Assembly (NCBI GenBank): GCA_965263205.1
Contig: CBDHHF010000001.1
Span: 62,001-126,000, forward strand
DNA length: 64,000 nucleotides
Direction of reading: 5' to 3'
Source of the DNA: JBCCIM01 sp965263205
GTDB lineage: Bacteria; Bacteroidota; Rhodothermia; Rhodothermales; JAHQVL01
In this document: positions 34,361 to 43,513 of the stretch, piece by piece
Layout of the letters: every line of letters starts with the position of its first letter
Position numbering within the stretch: the stretch's first letter is position 1
Program-made: the position numbers and the translations under genes
The notes under the pieces: model-generated
Database searches by the model: none
What the model was told of the DNA's origin: nothing
The model's input: only the letters and a program-made list of their open reading frames with translations

Positions 34361-35091
34361 GTTTGAGGCACGGTCTGTTGTGGCACGCGAGCCTGCGCTG
34401 GCGCTGTTGCACAAGCCGGTGATCTGGTGGACGAAGCACAAAAATAAAGGCATTATCGACGTGCGTGAATGCAATGTCGACGATACTACTGCGTTTGTGA
34501 TCGATGGCTTTCAAGGATCGGGCAACAGCTTTGCCACGGTTGCTTTCAAGCGCAGCCAGCCGTCGCCGGTCCGGTTGGCACATCACCTGCATTCGCCGGC
34601 ACAAATCATCAAAGCGGCGCAACAGAAGCTGCCTACACTGATTACCATTCGCGAGCCCAAAGGCGCTGCCATATCACTCGTAAGTCGCTGGCCTTACGTA
34701 TCGCTGACACAGGCGGTGCGCGGCTACATCCACTTTTACGAGAAAATTGAGCCTTACGCCGAAGCGATGGTTGTTAGCCCATTTCACTTGACCACGCGCC
34801 AGTTGGATTTGGTCATTCGAGCGGTGAACCAGCGATACAATACCGACTTTGGCCTCTTTGGTTATGCCGATGCAGACATGCAGGAACTGCGTGGCTCGGA
34901 GAAATTGCAATCGGACAAAGAAGTGCAGCGCTCAGCGTTGAAAAAACAAATGGCTGCGCAGTTCGATCAGGAGGTAGATCCCGACACTGTACAAGAAGGC
35001 GCTCGAAGTATACCACCGGATTGAGCAATACAGTTTGGAGAAGCGCGACATGCCGGCACCCGCACCAGAAGAAGCCGGCTCTACGTCCTGA
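34320..35091 (+). CDS. Sulfotransferase-like protein 7, C-terminus frameshifted
   Basis: The ATG at 34320 has GGAG about 6 nt before it and overlaps the preceding gene by 41 bp. The protein has the P-loop VIDGFQGSGNSFATVAF and the second site TLITIREPKGAAISLVSRWP. It is shorter and more divergent than the other six. The first frame stops at 35024 after an unconvincing tail. One frame over, from about 34981, reads TLYKKALEVYHRIEQYS and LEKRDMPAPAPEEAGSTS and stops at 35091. Removing one C from the CCC at 34980-34982 joins them (about 256 aa). This is either an error in a homopolymer or a late frameshift that only alters the last 30 residues. Confidence 0.65.
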
Positions 35092-35560
35092 GGCAAAAGC
35101 GCGTATCCCTATTCACCGAATGCGCGACATAAACCCACTAATTTAAGCCAAAGCGACATAGGCTAATTGGGATAAGGCATAAGCGATTTTCTTGAAAAAA
35201 GCGGTCTTTACCCGATTAAATAGCTGGAGCATGAACGGGTATATGGGGTGAAATCGAGTATTGATTTGAGAATAGGACGATTGGCGACAGGGCACAATGC
35301 GTCTATTGGGGCCAAACAACAGGAATTACCCATTGGCACTATTCTTGAAAAAGTACCTGGTACCTCATCCATGTTTTGCAGGCTTCTGGTCTAAAAAAAC
35401 AGTCCCATCCCCCGTTCCGTACCTCCGAACCGGTACGTTGCATGCCCAATGCACGTGCCCGCTAACGCTATCATTGTTGGTTTGCTTCCCCGTAGATCCT
35501 CGTAGGCAATAATTGTATGCGCGTGGATACAGGGAGCGTAAAAACCTGAATCGCGAATTG
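35092..35560. other. Intergenic region after the exopolysaccharide locus
   Basis: 470 bp. No clear terminator, repeat or protein-like frame was found; the 71-codon frame at 35297-35512 lacks any recognisable feature. A promoter for the DUF1800/DUF1501 pair is expected but not identified. Confidence 0.4.
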
Positions 35561-37111
35561 ATGTCTACAAAGCCCTTGCACATAAAACCCGGACTAGAGC
35601 CGTACATCCCTGCATTAACCCGCAGGGAAGTAGCGCACTTGCTGCGTCGCGCGAGCTTTGGTGCTGATCCGGCAACCGTAAACGCAAACGTAGGCCGAAC
35701 CGCAGCCGAAATTGTCGACGAACTGATCAGCTTCGCGACAGATACCAATGCTAATCCGCTGCCGCAGGAGCCATCATGGGCCAATGAGTCGCAGCCTAGC
35801 AGGAAAGACGAGCCTTCTGAAGTTGTCCGCGCCTACAATGAAAACAACCTGGATTGGCTTGATGAATTAACCAGCCAGATGCTCAGCCTTTTCAGGTCGG
35901 GCGGGTTGCGTGAGCGCATGGCGCTCTTCTGGCACAATCATTTTGTGACCGAACTTGAGGTCTACGAGCTGGGGGTCTACGCGTATCGATACCTGAAAAT
36001 TATCCGTACGCATGCGTTGGGAGACTTTAAGGCTTTTGTTAAAGAGATAGGATTAACGCCGGCGATGCTTGTCTACCTCAATGGCGATACCAACGAAAAG
36101 AGTTCACCTAACGAAAATTACGCGCGCGAACTGTTGGAGCTCTTTACCATGAGCCCATCGGATAGCTATGGTAACCAGAACTACTCACAGACGGACGTGG
36201 AAGAAGTGGCGCGTGCGCTTACCGGATGGTTTGTCAATCGGGATACCATTGCGGCTGAGTTATTCAGTAAAGAATACGATGAGGGTCAAAAGGTCATCAT
36301 GGGGCGCACGGGTAGTTTCGATTACAACGGGGTCAATGATGTCATTTTTGATGAGCGCCCATTTCAAATAGCAGAGTTTATTTGTACGAAGCTCTACCGC
36401 GAGTTCATCTATGAAGAACCCGATGTTGAGGTGGTTCGCGAACTGGCGGAGGTGTTCCGCGAGAATAATTTTCAGATTGCGCCGGTGCTGCGTGTGCTCC
36501 TGGGCAGTACCCACTTTTTTGAGCCGCAATTCATTGGTGCAAAAATCAAAAGCCCGGCAGAATTGATCGCCGGCTCGCTTATCGAAACCGACCTTCGCCC
36601 ATCCGACGATATTCTGTTGGCGATGACGGTGTACAGCAAAGACCTCGACCAGGAAATTCTTGACCCGCCCGATGTATCGGGTTGGCCGGGGCAACGCGCC
36701 TGGATTTCGACAAACAGTCTCCCTGCACGCTGGTCGTATGCAGACTTTCTGCTATTTAGCGGCCGGAATAACCAGCCTTTAGACCTTACGGGAATCGCCG
36801 CGCTTTTGCCCGATGCGGACGATCCGTTGGCGGCATTCAAGTTACCCCTGTCCATCGCCTCACACTTTTTAGCCGTTCCACTGGACGAACTCGACATCGC
36901 ATCGATCGACGATCCGTTTAGCGGTGACCTGGTTGCTTTTCCTATTCCGCAAGAAATACAGGATGGGCCGGCATTTCAACGCGATTTGGCCAAGCTATTC
37001 CTGGGGGATGTGCCCTGGTATGAGTGGTCGCTCGCAGAAGATGGGGCAAATGGTGTCCTGTTGAACTACGTCCAGTTTCTGATGCAATTGCCAGAATTCC
37101 AATTAACATGA
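35561..37111 (+). CDS. DUF1800 domain protein
   Basis: 516 aa from ATG 35561 (MSTKPLHIKP). A TTG at 35513 would add 16 residues. It shows the family pattern LTRREVAHLLRRASFGAD at the N-terminus, LRERMALFWHNHFVTE, GLTPAMLVYLNGD, SPNENYARELLELFTMS, VEEVARALTGWFVN, PEDVSGWPGQRAW-like wording (here PDVSGWPGQRAWIS) and a C-terminal LMQLPEFQLT. DUF1800 proteins have no established function but are nearly always paired with a DUF1501 protein, as here (24 bp to the next start). No signal peptide is visible, so it may be cytosolic or co-exported with its partner. Confidence 0.9.
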   Translation: MSTKPLHIKPGLEPYIPALTRREVAHLLRRASFGADPATVNANVGRTAAEIVDELISFATDTNANPLPQEPSWANESQPSRKDEPSEVVRAYNENNLDWLDELTSQMLSLFRSGGLRERMALFWHNHFVTELEVYELGVYAYRYLKIIRTHALGDFKAFVKEIGLTPAMLVYLNGDTNEKSSPNENYARELLELFTMSPSDSYGNQNYSQTDVEEVARALTGWFVNRDTIAAELFSKEYDEGQKVIMGRTGSFDYNGVNDVIFDERPFQIAEFICTKLYREFIYEEPDVEVVRELAEVFRENNFQIAPVLRVLLGSTHFFEPQFIGAKIKSPAELIAGSLIETDLRPSDDILLAMTVYSKDLDQEILDPPDVSGWPGQRAWISTNSLPARWSYADFLLFSGRNNQPLDLTGIAALLPDADDPLAAFKLPLSIASHFLAVPLDELDIASIDDPFSGDLVAFPIPQEIQDGPAFQRDLAKLFLGDVPWYEWSLAEDGANGVLLNYVQFLMQLPEFQLT

Positions 37112-37135
37112 GGCAGCGCAGCCCGCGTCGATCCA

Positions 37136-38767
37136 ATGAGTAAACTGAAGATCTTTAAGAACTTGCGCCACGGCAGCAGCCTCGAACATGGGGAGGCCCA
37201 TGCTGCAGACCACCGATTGTGGTCGCGGCGCGACTTTTTGTCGAGCCTGGGGGCGTTGAGTGCCGGCGCGATGATGCTCGGTGCAACGCCTGTACGCGCC
37301 ATGGGGATGTCTCCTCTGATGGCCGGCATGCAGCGCATGGAAGAAGAACGTATCCTTGTTCTCATTCAGCTTAAAGGTGGGAATGATGGACTGAATACGG
37401 TCATTCCTTTTAACGACGATGTGTATTACAACCTGCGTCCAGGCATAAGTATTGCAAAAAACGAAGCTTCAGTATTTAGTATTACAAGCAACCTGGGATT
37501 ACACCCATCGCTCTCGCCGCTCGAATCGTTGTATGGTGATGGCCAGATGTCCGTCATTCAGAACGTGGGCTACCCAGAACCTACACTGTCCCATTTCCGA
37601 TCAACAGACATTTGGCAAACCGCTACGGATCACGATGTGATCAAAGGCACGGGGTGGCTTGGCCGGTACCTGGATCAAGTCACACCGGACTTTTTGGAGC
37701 GACCGCCAGAGAAACCGCTAGCTGTCCAGATTGGCAGCGGAACCGCGCAGTTGTTTAAAGGACCCAATGCCAACATGGGCATGCAACTGATCAGCAATGA
37801 ATTCTTGCAACGCCTTGCTGACGGTGAGTTGTACAACCAGAATGCCGTACCGAATACGAAGTACGGCGATGAAATGTCGTTCTTGCGATCGATCACAAAC
37901 AACTCGTTCCGGTATGCAGAGGCCATTTCAGCAGCTTCGCAGGATGGCGAAAACGATGTGGATTACCCGGCCGGCGAAGGCAAACTGGCAACCAACCTGG
38001 CAACAGTAGCGCGCCTGATCAAAGGCGGCCTCGGGGCACGGATTTACCATGTGTCGCTACAAGGTTTTGATACGCATTCCAGTCAAACAAGCTCACACGG
38101 CGGATTGCTTAACACGGTGGCGAATAACGTAAGCGCCTTTTTGCAAGACATAGCCGGCGTCAACTCGGATACTGAAATTCTCACCATGACGTATTCTGAG
38201 TTTGGCCGACGCGCGGAGCAAAACGGTTCGGGGGGTACCGATCATGGTGAAGCAGCACCGCTTTTCCTGTTTGGACCGGGGGTGAAAGGTGGGCTAACTG
38301 GCGGCGTTCCTGATTTGCGTAACATCAACAATGGCAACGTACCTCACGAAATTGACTTCAGAAGTGTGTACGGTACAATTCTGCAAGACTGGTTCGGATT
38401 TAGCCAGTTTGTTGTTCAGGAAATGCTTTTTGGTTTTCCCTACCAACGGCTCGACGTCATCGAAAATGTGGCCCCAGTGAGCGAAGAAGGCGGTGAACAG
38501 CCGCAGCAGTTTAAGCTCTCGCAAAATTACCCGAATCCTTTTAATCCGACAACGACGATTGACTATACGTTAATGAAATCTGGATCGGTGAAGATGGAAG
38601 TGTTCGATATGCAGGGCAAGCGTATTAGCGTGTTGGTAGATCGATCGCAGCCGGCAGGATTTCATTCCGTGCAATTTGATGCTGGGAATCTGCCAAGTGG
38701 GACGTATATGTACCGTTTGAGTACAACGGAAGGGATTGTGACAAGGAAAATGGTGTTGTTGCGATAG
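37136..38767 (+). CDS. DUF1501 protein with Tat signal and type IX-like C-terminal sorting domain
   Basis: 543 aa. A twin-arginine signal (LWSRRDFLSSLGALSAGAMM, about 29-48) directs export in folded form. The core has the DUF1501 pattern: ILVLIQLKGGNDGLNTVIP, SHFRSTDIWQTA, GTGWLGRYLD, FDTHSSQ, TYSEFGRRAEQNGSGGTDHG, PLFLFGPGVKGG. The last about 85 residues form a sorting domain starting QNYPNPFNPTTTIDY and ending GTYMYRLSTTEGIVTRKMVLLR, as in type IX secretion cargo. The family resembles alkaline-phosphatase-superfamily folds (sulfatase-like), but no reaction is established. It is likely a cell-surface or secreted protein in an operon with the DUF1800 gene. Confidence 0.92.
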   Translation: MSKLKIFKNLRHGSSLEHGEAHAADHRLWSRRDFLSSLGALSAGAMMLGATPVRAMGMSPLMAGMQRMEEERILVLIQLKGGNDGLNTVIPFNDDVYYNLRPGISIAKNEASVFSITSNLGLHPSLSPLESLYGDGQMSVIQNVGYPEPTLSHFRSTDIWQTATDHDVIKGTGWLGRYLDQVTPDFLERPPEKPLAVQIGSGTAQLFKGPNANMGMQLISNEFLQRLADGELYNQNAVPNTKYGDEMSFLRSITNNSFRYAEAISAASQDGENDVDYPAGEGKLATNLATVARLIKGGLGARIYHVSLQGFDTHSSQTSSHGGLLNTVANNVSAFLQDIAGVNSDTEILTMTYSEFGRRAEQNGSGGTDHGEAAPLFLFGPGVKGGLTGGVPDLRNINNGNVPHEIDFRSVYGTILQDWFGFSQFVVQEMLFGFPYQRLDVIENVAPVSEEGGEQPQQFKLSQNYPNPFNPTTTIDYTLMKSGSVKMEVFDMQGKRISVLVDRSQPAGFHSVQFDAGNLPSGTYMYRLSTTEGIVTRKMVLLR

Positions 38768-38874
38768 GGCAATGTGCCTCAAATCCGCCGTTTGCAACCA
38801 CGCATGGGTAAACACCATATAAGGGCATACAGGCTATAAGCCTTTTGTATACCTTTCACCATCCGGTATCACTC

Positions 38875-39234
38875 ATGCAGGATCAACTCGCTTCTGATAA
38901 AACGGTTGTCGTTGCCACCTTTACTTCCCGGATGGACGCTGAAGTAGCGCGGGAATACCTGGAAGACCTCAATATCGAGGCGTTTATAAGTGCAGACGAC
39001 GCCGGCGGCATGCATCCACAACTGCAACAGGTACACGGCGTTAAACTGATTGCATTAGATTCTAACGCAGAAACAGCGTATGCGCATTTGCAACAAGCGC
39101 ACCTGTTGACAGAACCCGATGTTGAACCCAAAGTAATTGCAAGCGGCGGTCTGCCAGCAAGAATGGACATGATTTTGCTGGTTGCCTTTGTCCTGGTGAT
39201 GCTCATTGTGAGTTTTATCGTCTCAATGGCTTAG
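38875..39234 (+). CDS. DUF2007-like small membrane-anchored protein
   Basis: 119 aa from ATG 38875. An in-frame start at 38845 would add 10 residues. Residues 9-75 fit the DUF2007 'putative signal transducing' fold: TVVVATFTSRMDAEVAREYLED, IEAFISADDAGGMHP, GVKLIALDSNAETAYAHLQQ. One membrane helix follows at about 98-117 (MILLVAFVLVMLIVSFIV). Function is unknown in the family. It is 10 bp before the LytTR gene, so the two are probably co-transcribed. Confidence 0.75.
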   Translation: MQDQLASDKTVVVATFTSRMDAEVAREYLEDLNIEAFISADDAGGMHPQLQQVHGVKLIALDSNAETAYAHLQQAHLLTEPDVEPKVIASGGLPARMDMILLVAFVLVMLIVSFIVSMA

Positions 39235-39244
39235 TACGATTGGG

Positions 39245-40069
39245 ATGGATACTTCGTGGAACGTTGGGCCGGCGCTGCGCTATTTGCCGATCATTATTGC
39301 AATTGGAATCGGTATAGGTATTGCCAACCACGCGATTGGATTTCGTGCTGTGTTGTATGAAGCCATGCTGCTCAATACCGTGACCAGTATTTGCGTGGGA
39401 TTTCCGCTCGTCCTGATCTATACGAATGCCGACTTTTTGTGGCAATATCCACCCTTAAAAGATTCCGCTGAGCGCAGTGGTTTGATTGCGCTAGGGTTAG
39501 TGTTTGCACTGATTGGCGTGTTTGCTTCAGAGGTGGAATTAATCGTACGTACGCTTGGTTTGCAAGACGGACCCTACGTGCCTTTTTCAGGTGGCGGCAC
39601 CTACCTGGCGAATGCCATTATCAGTATTATTCTTGGGTTCAGTTTCATGAATCCTGTGCAGCAGCGGATGGAATCTGAGGCAAAAGAAGTTGCTGAAGAT
39701 GTGCCAGTTGAAGAAGAGGCAGGTGATGACGTACTCGAGACCATCCCTGTTACGATGGGGACAGCTATCCAGCTTGTGCCTGTAGCCACGCTTGGTTTGC
39801 TTGAAGCTGCCGACAAGTACGCATACCTGTACACCGTGTCAGGAGACAAACATCTATGCGACTATTCGTTGTCGCGGTTAGAGGGGCGGCTGCCTGGTGG
39901 CTTTGTGCGGATTCATCGGAGCTACATCGTTAACACGCGGCAGATTGCGCAAATAAAACCCTTCGATAAAAAGCGATACGTGATTGAGTTTTCCGATCGC
40001 AATATACCGGCCGTAAAAAGTAGCGCAACCTATCAACATGTGCTTCGTGATTTGACCCGCATTTCCTGA
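39245..40069 (+). CDS. Membrane-bound LytTR DNA-binding regulator
   Basis: 274 aa. Four hydrophobic helices in residues 10-145 (YLPIIIAIGIGIGIANHA; SICVGFPLVLIY; SGLIALGLVFALIGVF; AIISIILGFSFM), an acidic linker (about 150-172), then a C-terminal LytTR domain (about 178-270): LLEAADKYAYLYTVSG, CDYSLSRLEGRLPGGFVRIHRSYIVNT, KRYVIEFSDRNIPAVKSS. LytTR domains bind direct-repeat DNA sites. A membrane-embedded input module instead of a receiver suggests that a membrane signal is passed straight to DNA (inference). The signal and target genes are unknown; the neighbouring DUF2007-like protein may be part of the same switch. Confidence 0.85.
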   Translation: MDTSWNVGPALRYLPIIIAIGIGIGIANHAIGFRAVLYEAMLLNTVTSICVGFPLVLIYTNADFLWQYPPLKDSAERSGLIALGLVFALIGVFASEVELIVRTLGLQDGPYVPFSGGGTYLANAIISIILGFSFMNPVQQRMESEAKEVAEDVPVEEEAGDDVLETIPVTMGTAIQLVPVATLGLLEAADKYAYLYTVSGDKHLCDYSLSRLEGRLPGGFVRIHRSYIVNTRQIAQIKPFDKKRYVIEFSDRNIPAVKSSATYQHVLRDLTRIS

Positions 40070-40190
40070 ATTTCGCGCAGCCAAAGGGGCGATTCGCGCC
40101 TCCAATGGCCTGCTTTACGCCTTTTTGCTTCGTTTAAGACCTTTTTGCATCGACATTGCCAGGGTTCTTTTTCAGTAACCCGATAGTGTC

Positions 40191-40832
40191 ATGCAAGGAT
40201 TAAATATCACGATCCATGTTGTCGCCGGCATCCTGGCTATGCTGGTTGGCGTCTTTTCTTATGCAACTGTCAAAGGCGGTACAGCCCATGCCCGGGCCGG
40301 CCGGTTCTTTCTATTCCTCATGGGCTGCGTTGTTGTGACTGCAGCGATAGGCGTGTTGTTTTTTAGAGACCGCCCCTTTTTGACTGTGGTCACCATCCAA
40401 AGCTTTTACATGGCTGCTTCGGGGTACCGGGCGCTGTGGTATAAAACGCGGGGGCCAGGATGGCCAGATTTGTTGTTGGCGCTTTTCCTGTTATGCGCAG
40501 GAAGTTTGTTTCTGTATAGCTCAAGTCGTGCCAACGTGGTGTGGCATGGCAGTATTGTCTTCTACCTCCTCCTTGTTCTATTTGCGGTTGGCGTGTACGA
40601 TTTGTTGCGGATAAGCAACGTGCTCAGGCTCCCACATGCGTGGTTACCTGAGCACTTTTTAAAAATGACAAGCGCGTACTCTGCTTTGGTGTCAGCCGGG
40701 TTAGGGACGGTTTTCTCTGGTTATGGTCCTTATAGCCAGATTGTGCCGGCTGCACTTATGAATCTTCTTTTGATCGGTGTCATCTGGCGCTTCAGACACA
40801 CGTTTCGAAGCAAAAAAGCTACAACTACTTGA
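40191..40832 (+). CDS. Multi-pass membrane protein (DUF2306-like)
   Basis: 213 aa with about six to seven hydrophobic segments. It begins LNITIHVVAGILAMLVGVFSYATVKGG followed by HARAGRFFLFLMG, the opening pattern of DUF2306-type four-to-seven-helix proteins, with His in the first helix and a second His after the loop. The function is not known to me. It converges on the G8-domain gene, overlapping its 3' end by 8 bp. Confidence 0.65.
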   Translation: MQGLNITIHVVAGILAMLVGVFSYATVKGGTAHARAGRFFLFLMGCVVVTAAIGVLFFRDRPFLTVVTIQSFYMAASGYRALWYKTRGPGWPDLLLALFLLCAGSLFLYSSSRANVVWHGSIVFYLLLVLFAVGVYDLLRISNVLRLPHAWLPEHFLKMTSAYSALVSAGLGTVFSGYGPYSQIVPAALMNLLLIGVIWRFRHTFRSKKATTT

Positions 40833-43425
40833 TGCGCACGCCATAGTGCATGGAGAACGGCTGTTTGACGCCATCCTGGCGGTTCTTTACACCAAAGGGT
40901 TGTGCTTTGTCACCGGTAACCAGGCGGAGCCAGAATTCCCGAGATGAAGCATCGTAATACCAGCGGTGCGCGGTGTCTTCCGTGCTGGTTGTGATGACTT
41001 CTTCGATGGAGGTTGCTTCAGCAACCCGGTCTCTTCGCGTGTTTGGTAAAACGTCGGGTTTTTTTCGAACGTCGGTAAACTTGAGCACCATGTACTCACC
41101 CCGGTAGCCCTCGCGTGTGATGTACTTCTTACGCGGTGGTCCATCGACCTCGTAGATCCGGTTGGTTGGCATGTGTAGCGAGTTTACCTCGTTTGGGCGG
41201 TAGGTAACGCCATCAACGGTAATGTGATGCCCTTCCAGACTGGCAAATCGCCGGCTGCGGGTGTCGCACTTGAAAATCGGCTGCCCAAACTTTGTGTCGT
41301 GATACGCACAGCCGGCTGCTTCATCCGTCAGGATTTTTGGTCCTATGCGGACTTCCTGATAGCGTCCCTCGCCTGTGAGTGTGCCGTCAAAGTCGATGAT
41401 CACAACTCCCTGTTTGCCCGTACGGCCGCGCCGCCGGCGTTCTGCAGGGGAGGGGACAAATGCATCAGAATCAATCATCGTTGAGCCCTCGAAGAACACC
41501 GGTGCATCAAAGCTGGCGCCGCCTACGCTGGCTACACCCCGCTCAAATATGTCGTCCGACTTGTATCCGATAAACGTATTGTTGATGGAAAAGCTTTTGC
41601 TGTAAAAGCCCATAATCGCAGAAATCAAATTGACATGCGATTTGCCAAACTGTGGAATGGTACGACCCAGATCACGCTCTGCTTCTGTTCTTGGCGTACC
41701 TACATTGTCGGTATGTGCAACAAACAGCGAGTTGAAGCTTCCGTCTCTACGCTGCCACATACTGGAATGTGCGTCGGAGAAGGTAGCATGTTGCAGTTCG
41801 AAGTCGCTGCTCTCATCTGCCCAGAAATTGAAGACATTTTTGTATGCTGTGAGGTTGTGGATTGTGCCAATGCCGCCTTCGTACATGAAGCCGATACCAC
41901 CTTCTGTTTCTGGATCGCCCGAGTCATCGAGACTTCTACGATTGCCCAATGCATGCGAATGTACCACGTTGTCGCGGATTTCGCCCATCGGTACCTTTGC
42001 GTTTTCATTGTGGCGATTGCCGCCTGTGTCGCGGAGATCAATCCAGATCCCAATGCCGTAAGAGCCGGCGGCCACATTGCCTATCAAGTGATTGGTAGGG
42101 AAGGATACCCAGAAAATAGACGGTACATTGTCGCTTTCGATGAGCTCAAGCCGCTTGTCCGGGAAGTAGTTCATCACCGCTCCGATGTTGTTCACGAGCC
42201 GGTTGTCTTTTTCGACAAAGCTCTCAAGGAAGTAGCAGTGCCCGACAGAATTGTATGCGACGTTGTTTTCGAGTAATGTGCCAAACGTGCCATGCACAGC
42301 AATGCAGCGCTGATAGGAGTCGTATACCGAACTGTTTTTAACGTAAGCGCCTTCAGCATCTCCAAACATGTGGAAGTGCATCGGATAGCGGCCCATTTTG
42401 CCTGTCTGACCCATTCGTGTAAACTCCACCCCTGAGATATGGGTGAGGGATTCGGGTGGGTTGTCGAACATCGGATCATCGAGCCGTTGCTGCCACTCTG
42501 CTTCGCTCATCTCCTCGTGCATGTGATGGATGTGATCAGACATAACCATCACGTGCCCGCCAAACATGCCGTCATCGGTGGCTTCATCTCCCTGAATCAC
42601 AATGTTGCGATCGAGGTGCATGACTTCTGCACGCTGATCAACTTTATGGCCGTTGTAATCCATGATTTCACCCCAGTGCATGTATTGCAGGGGAGTGTCA
42701 AAATGAACGGTGTGTCCATCTTCCGAAACGTGGCTGATGATCCGGCGCTCAGCCTGGTTCGGGTCGAAATCTGTACTTACAATGACGATCTGATCACCCG
42801 CTCGCCAGAAGACAGGTTCTTCGAGTGTGATCTGGGCTGCGCCTATGTGGGCGGTTTGCCCATCAGCAAGACGTGTCCATGCCGGCCCAGCGAGATCGCC
42901 GTGGAGTTCCAGTTTACCACCCACCGCACAAAGCACCTTGGTGCCGCACGTCTCGATATCGGTTTTGCGGTCTGTGTACGCTGTGGTCAGGTTGATCGTA
43001 GCATTATGCTGGAACGGATTGTCGGGTGTGCCAATTTGGAAGAGGCCGCCTACGATGATGTAATCTGCTGACAGATACAGGTCCTGTTCAGCAAAATGCA
43101 TTTCTCCGTCGACAAAAATCCCCTTGAGCTGGGGCGGGTTTTCGTCGAGCAAAATGGCGGTACCGGCAGGGATCCTGACCTCGTCGCCTGCGACTGGCTT
43201 TGCACGACCGAGTGCTTGCCAGGTTTTAGGATCGCTCCAGTGCATCAGGTTGGCCGGCTTGTCTACCATAGTAGACGACGTATGCCCATCATTGTGTGAA
43301 TGCGCAGCGTGTTGCTGGCTGGCACAGGCCGGCGTCAGTGGGAGAATCAGGGGCAGGCAAAGCAGGAGGAAAACGGCAGAAGCCGTTCCTGCAGCCCGTT
43401 TATCGGATTTTGGAGCGTACAACAT
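40825..43425 (-). CDS. Secreted G8-domain / parallel beta-helix protein resembling CEMIP/TMEM2
   Basis: 866 aa. Signal peptide about 1-36 (VFLLLCLPLILPLTPACA). A G8 domain spans about 62-180 (HWSDPKTWQALGRAKPVAGDEVRIP, GIFVDGEMHF, GGKLELHG), followed by VFWRAGDQIVIVSTDFDPNQAE-type wording split over 210-235, RNIVIQGDE, and the beta-helix block VEFTRMGQTGKMGRYPMHFHM, SVYDSYQRCIAVHGT, YNSVGHCYFLES. The same order and wording occur in vertebrate CEMIP, TMEM2 and PKHD1L1. CEMIP and TMEM2 are needed for hyaluronan degradation in animals. The bacterial protein may act on an acidic, perhaps sulfated, polysaccharide outside the cell (inference). The methyltransferase gene lies 88 bp upstream on the same strand. 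Confidence 0.85.
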   Translation of the reverse strand: MLYAPKSDKRAAGTASAVFLLLCLPLILPLTPACASQQHAAHSHNDGHTSSTMVDKPANLMHWSDPKTWQALGRAKPVAGDEVRIPAGTAILLDENPPQLKGIFVDGEMHFAEQDLYLSADYIIVGGLFQIGTPDNPFQHNATINLTTAYTDRKTDIETCGTKVLCAVGGKLELHGDLAGPAWTRLADGQTAHIGAAQITLEEPVFWRAGDQIVIVSTDFDPNQAERRIISHVSEDGHTVHFDTPLQYMHWGEIMDYNGHKVDQRAEVMHLDRNIVIQGDEATDDGMFGGHVMVMSDHIHHMHEEMSEAEWQQRLDDPMFDNPPESLTHISGVEFTRMGQTGKMGRYPMHFHMFGDAEGAYVKNSSVYDSYQRCIAVHGTFGTLLENNVAYNSVGHCYFLESFVEKDNRLVNNIGAVMNYFPDKRLELIESDNVPSIFWVSFPTNHLIGNVAAGSYGIGIWIDLRDTGGNRHNENAKVPMGEIRDNVVHSHALGNRRSLDDSGDPETEGGIGFMYEGGIGTIHNLTAYKNVFNFWADESSDFELQHATFSDAHSSMWQRRDGSFNSLFVAHTDNVGTPRTEAERDLGRTIPQFGKSHVNLISAIMGFYSKSFSINNTFIGYKSDDIFERGVASVGGASFDAPVFFEGSTMIDSDAFVPSPAERRRRGRTGKQGVVIIDFDGTLTGEGRYQEVRIGPKILTDEAAGCAYHDTKFGQPIFKCDTRSRRFASLEGHHITVDGVTYRPNEVNSLHMPTNRIYEVDGPPRKKYITREGYRGEYMVLKFTDVRKKPDVLPNTRRDRVAEATSIEEVITTSTEDTAHRWYYDASSREFWLRLVTGDKAQPFGVKNRQDGVKQPFSMHYGVRIK

Positions 43426-43513
43426 GTAATAAGAGGAATTAACGGAAGCATCTGATAAACGAGGGGCAATCCAGTATAAATCAAGATGCGTGCCTGACCC
43501 TCACTCCGTGCAG

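Noticed and set aside
41635..42276. 213-codon frame antisense to the G8 gene
   Set aside because: A shadow of the long coding frame on the other strand; it has no independent features.
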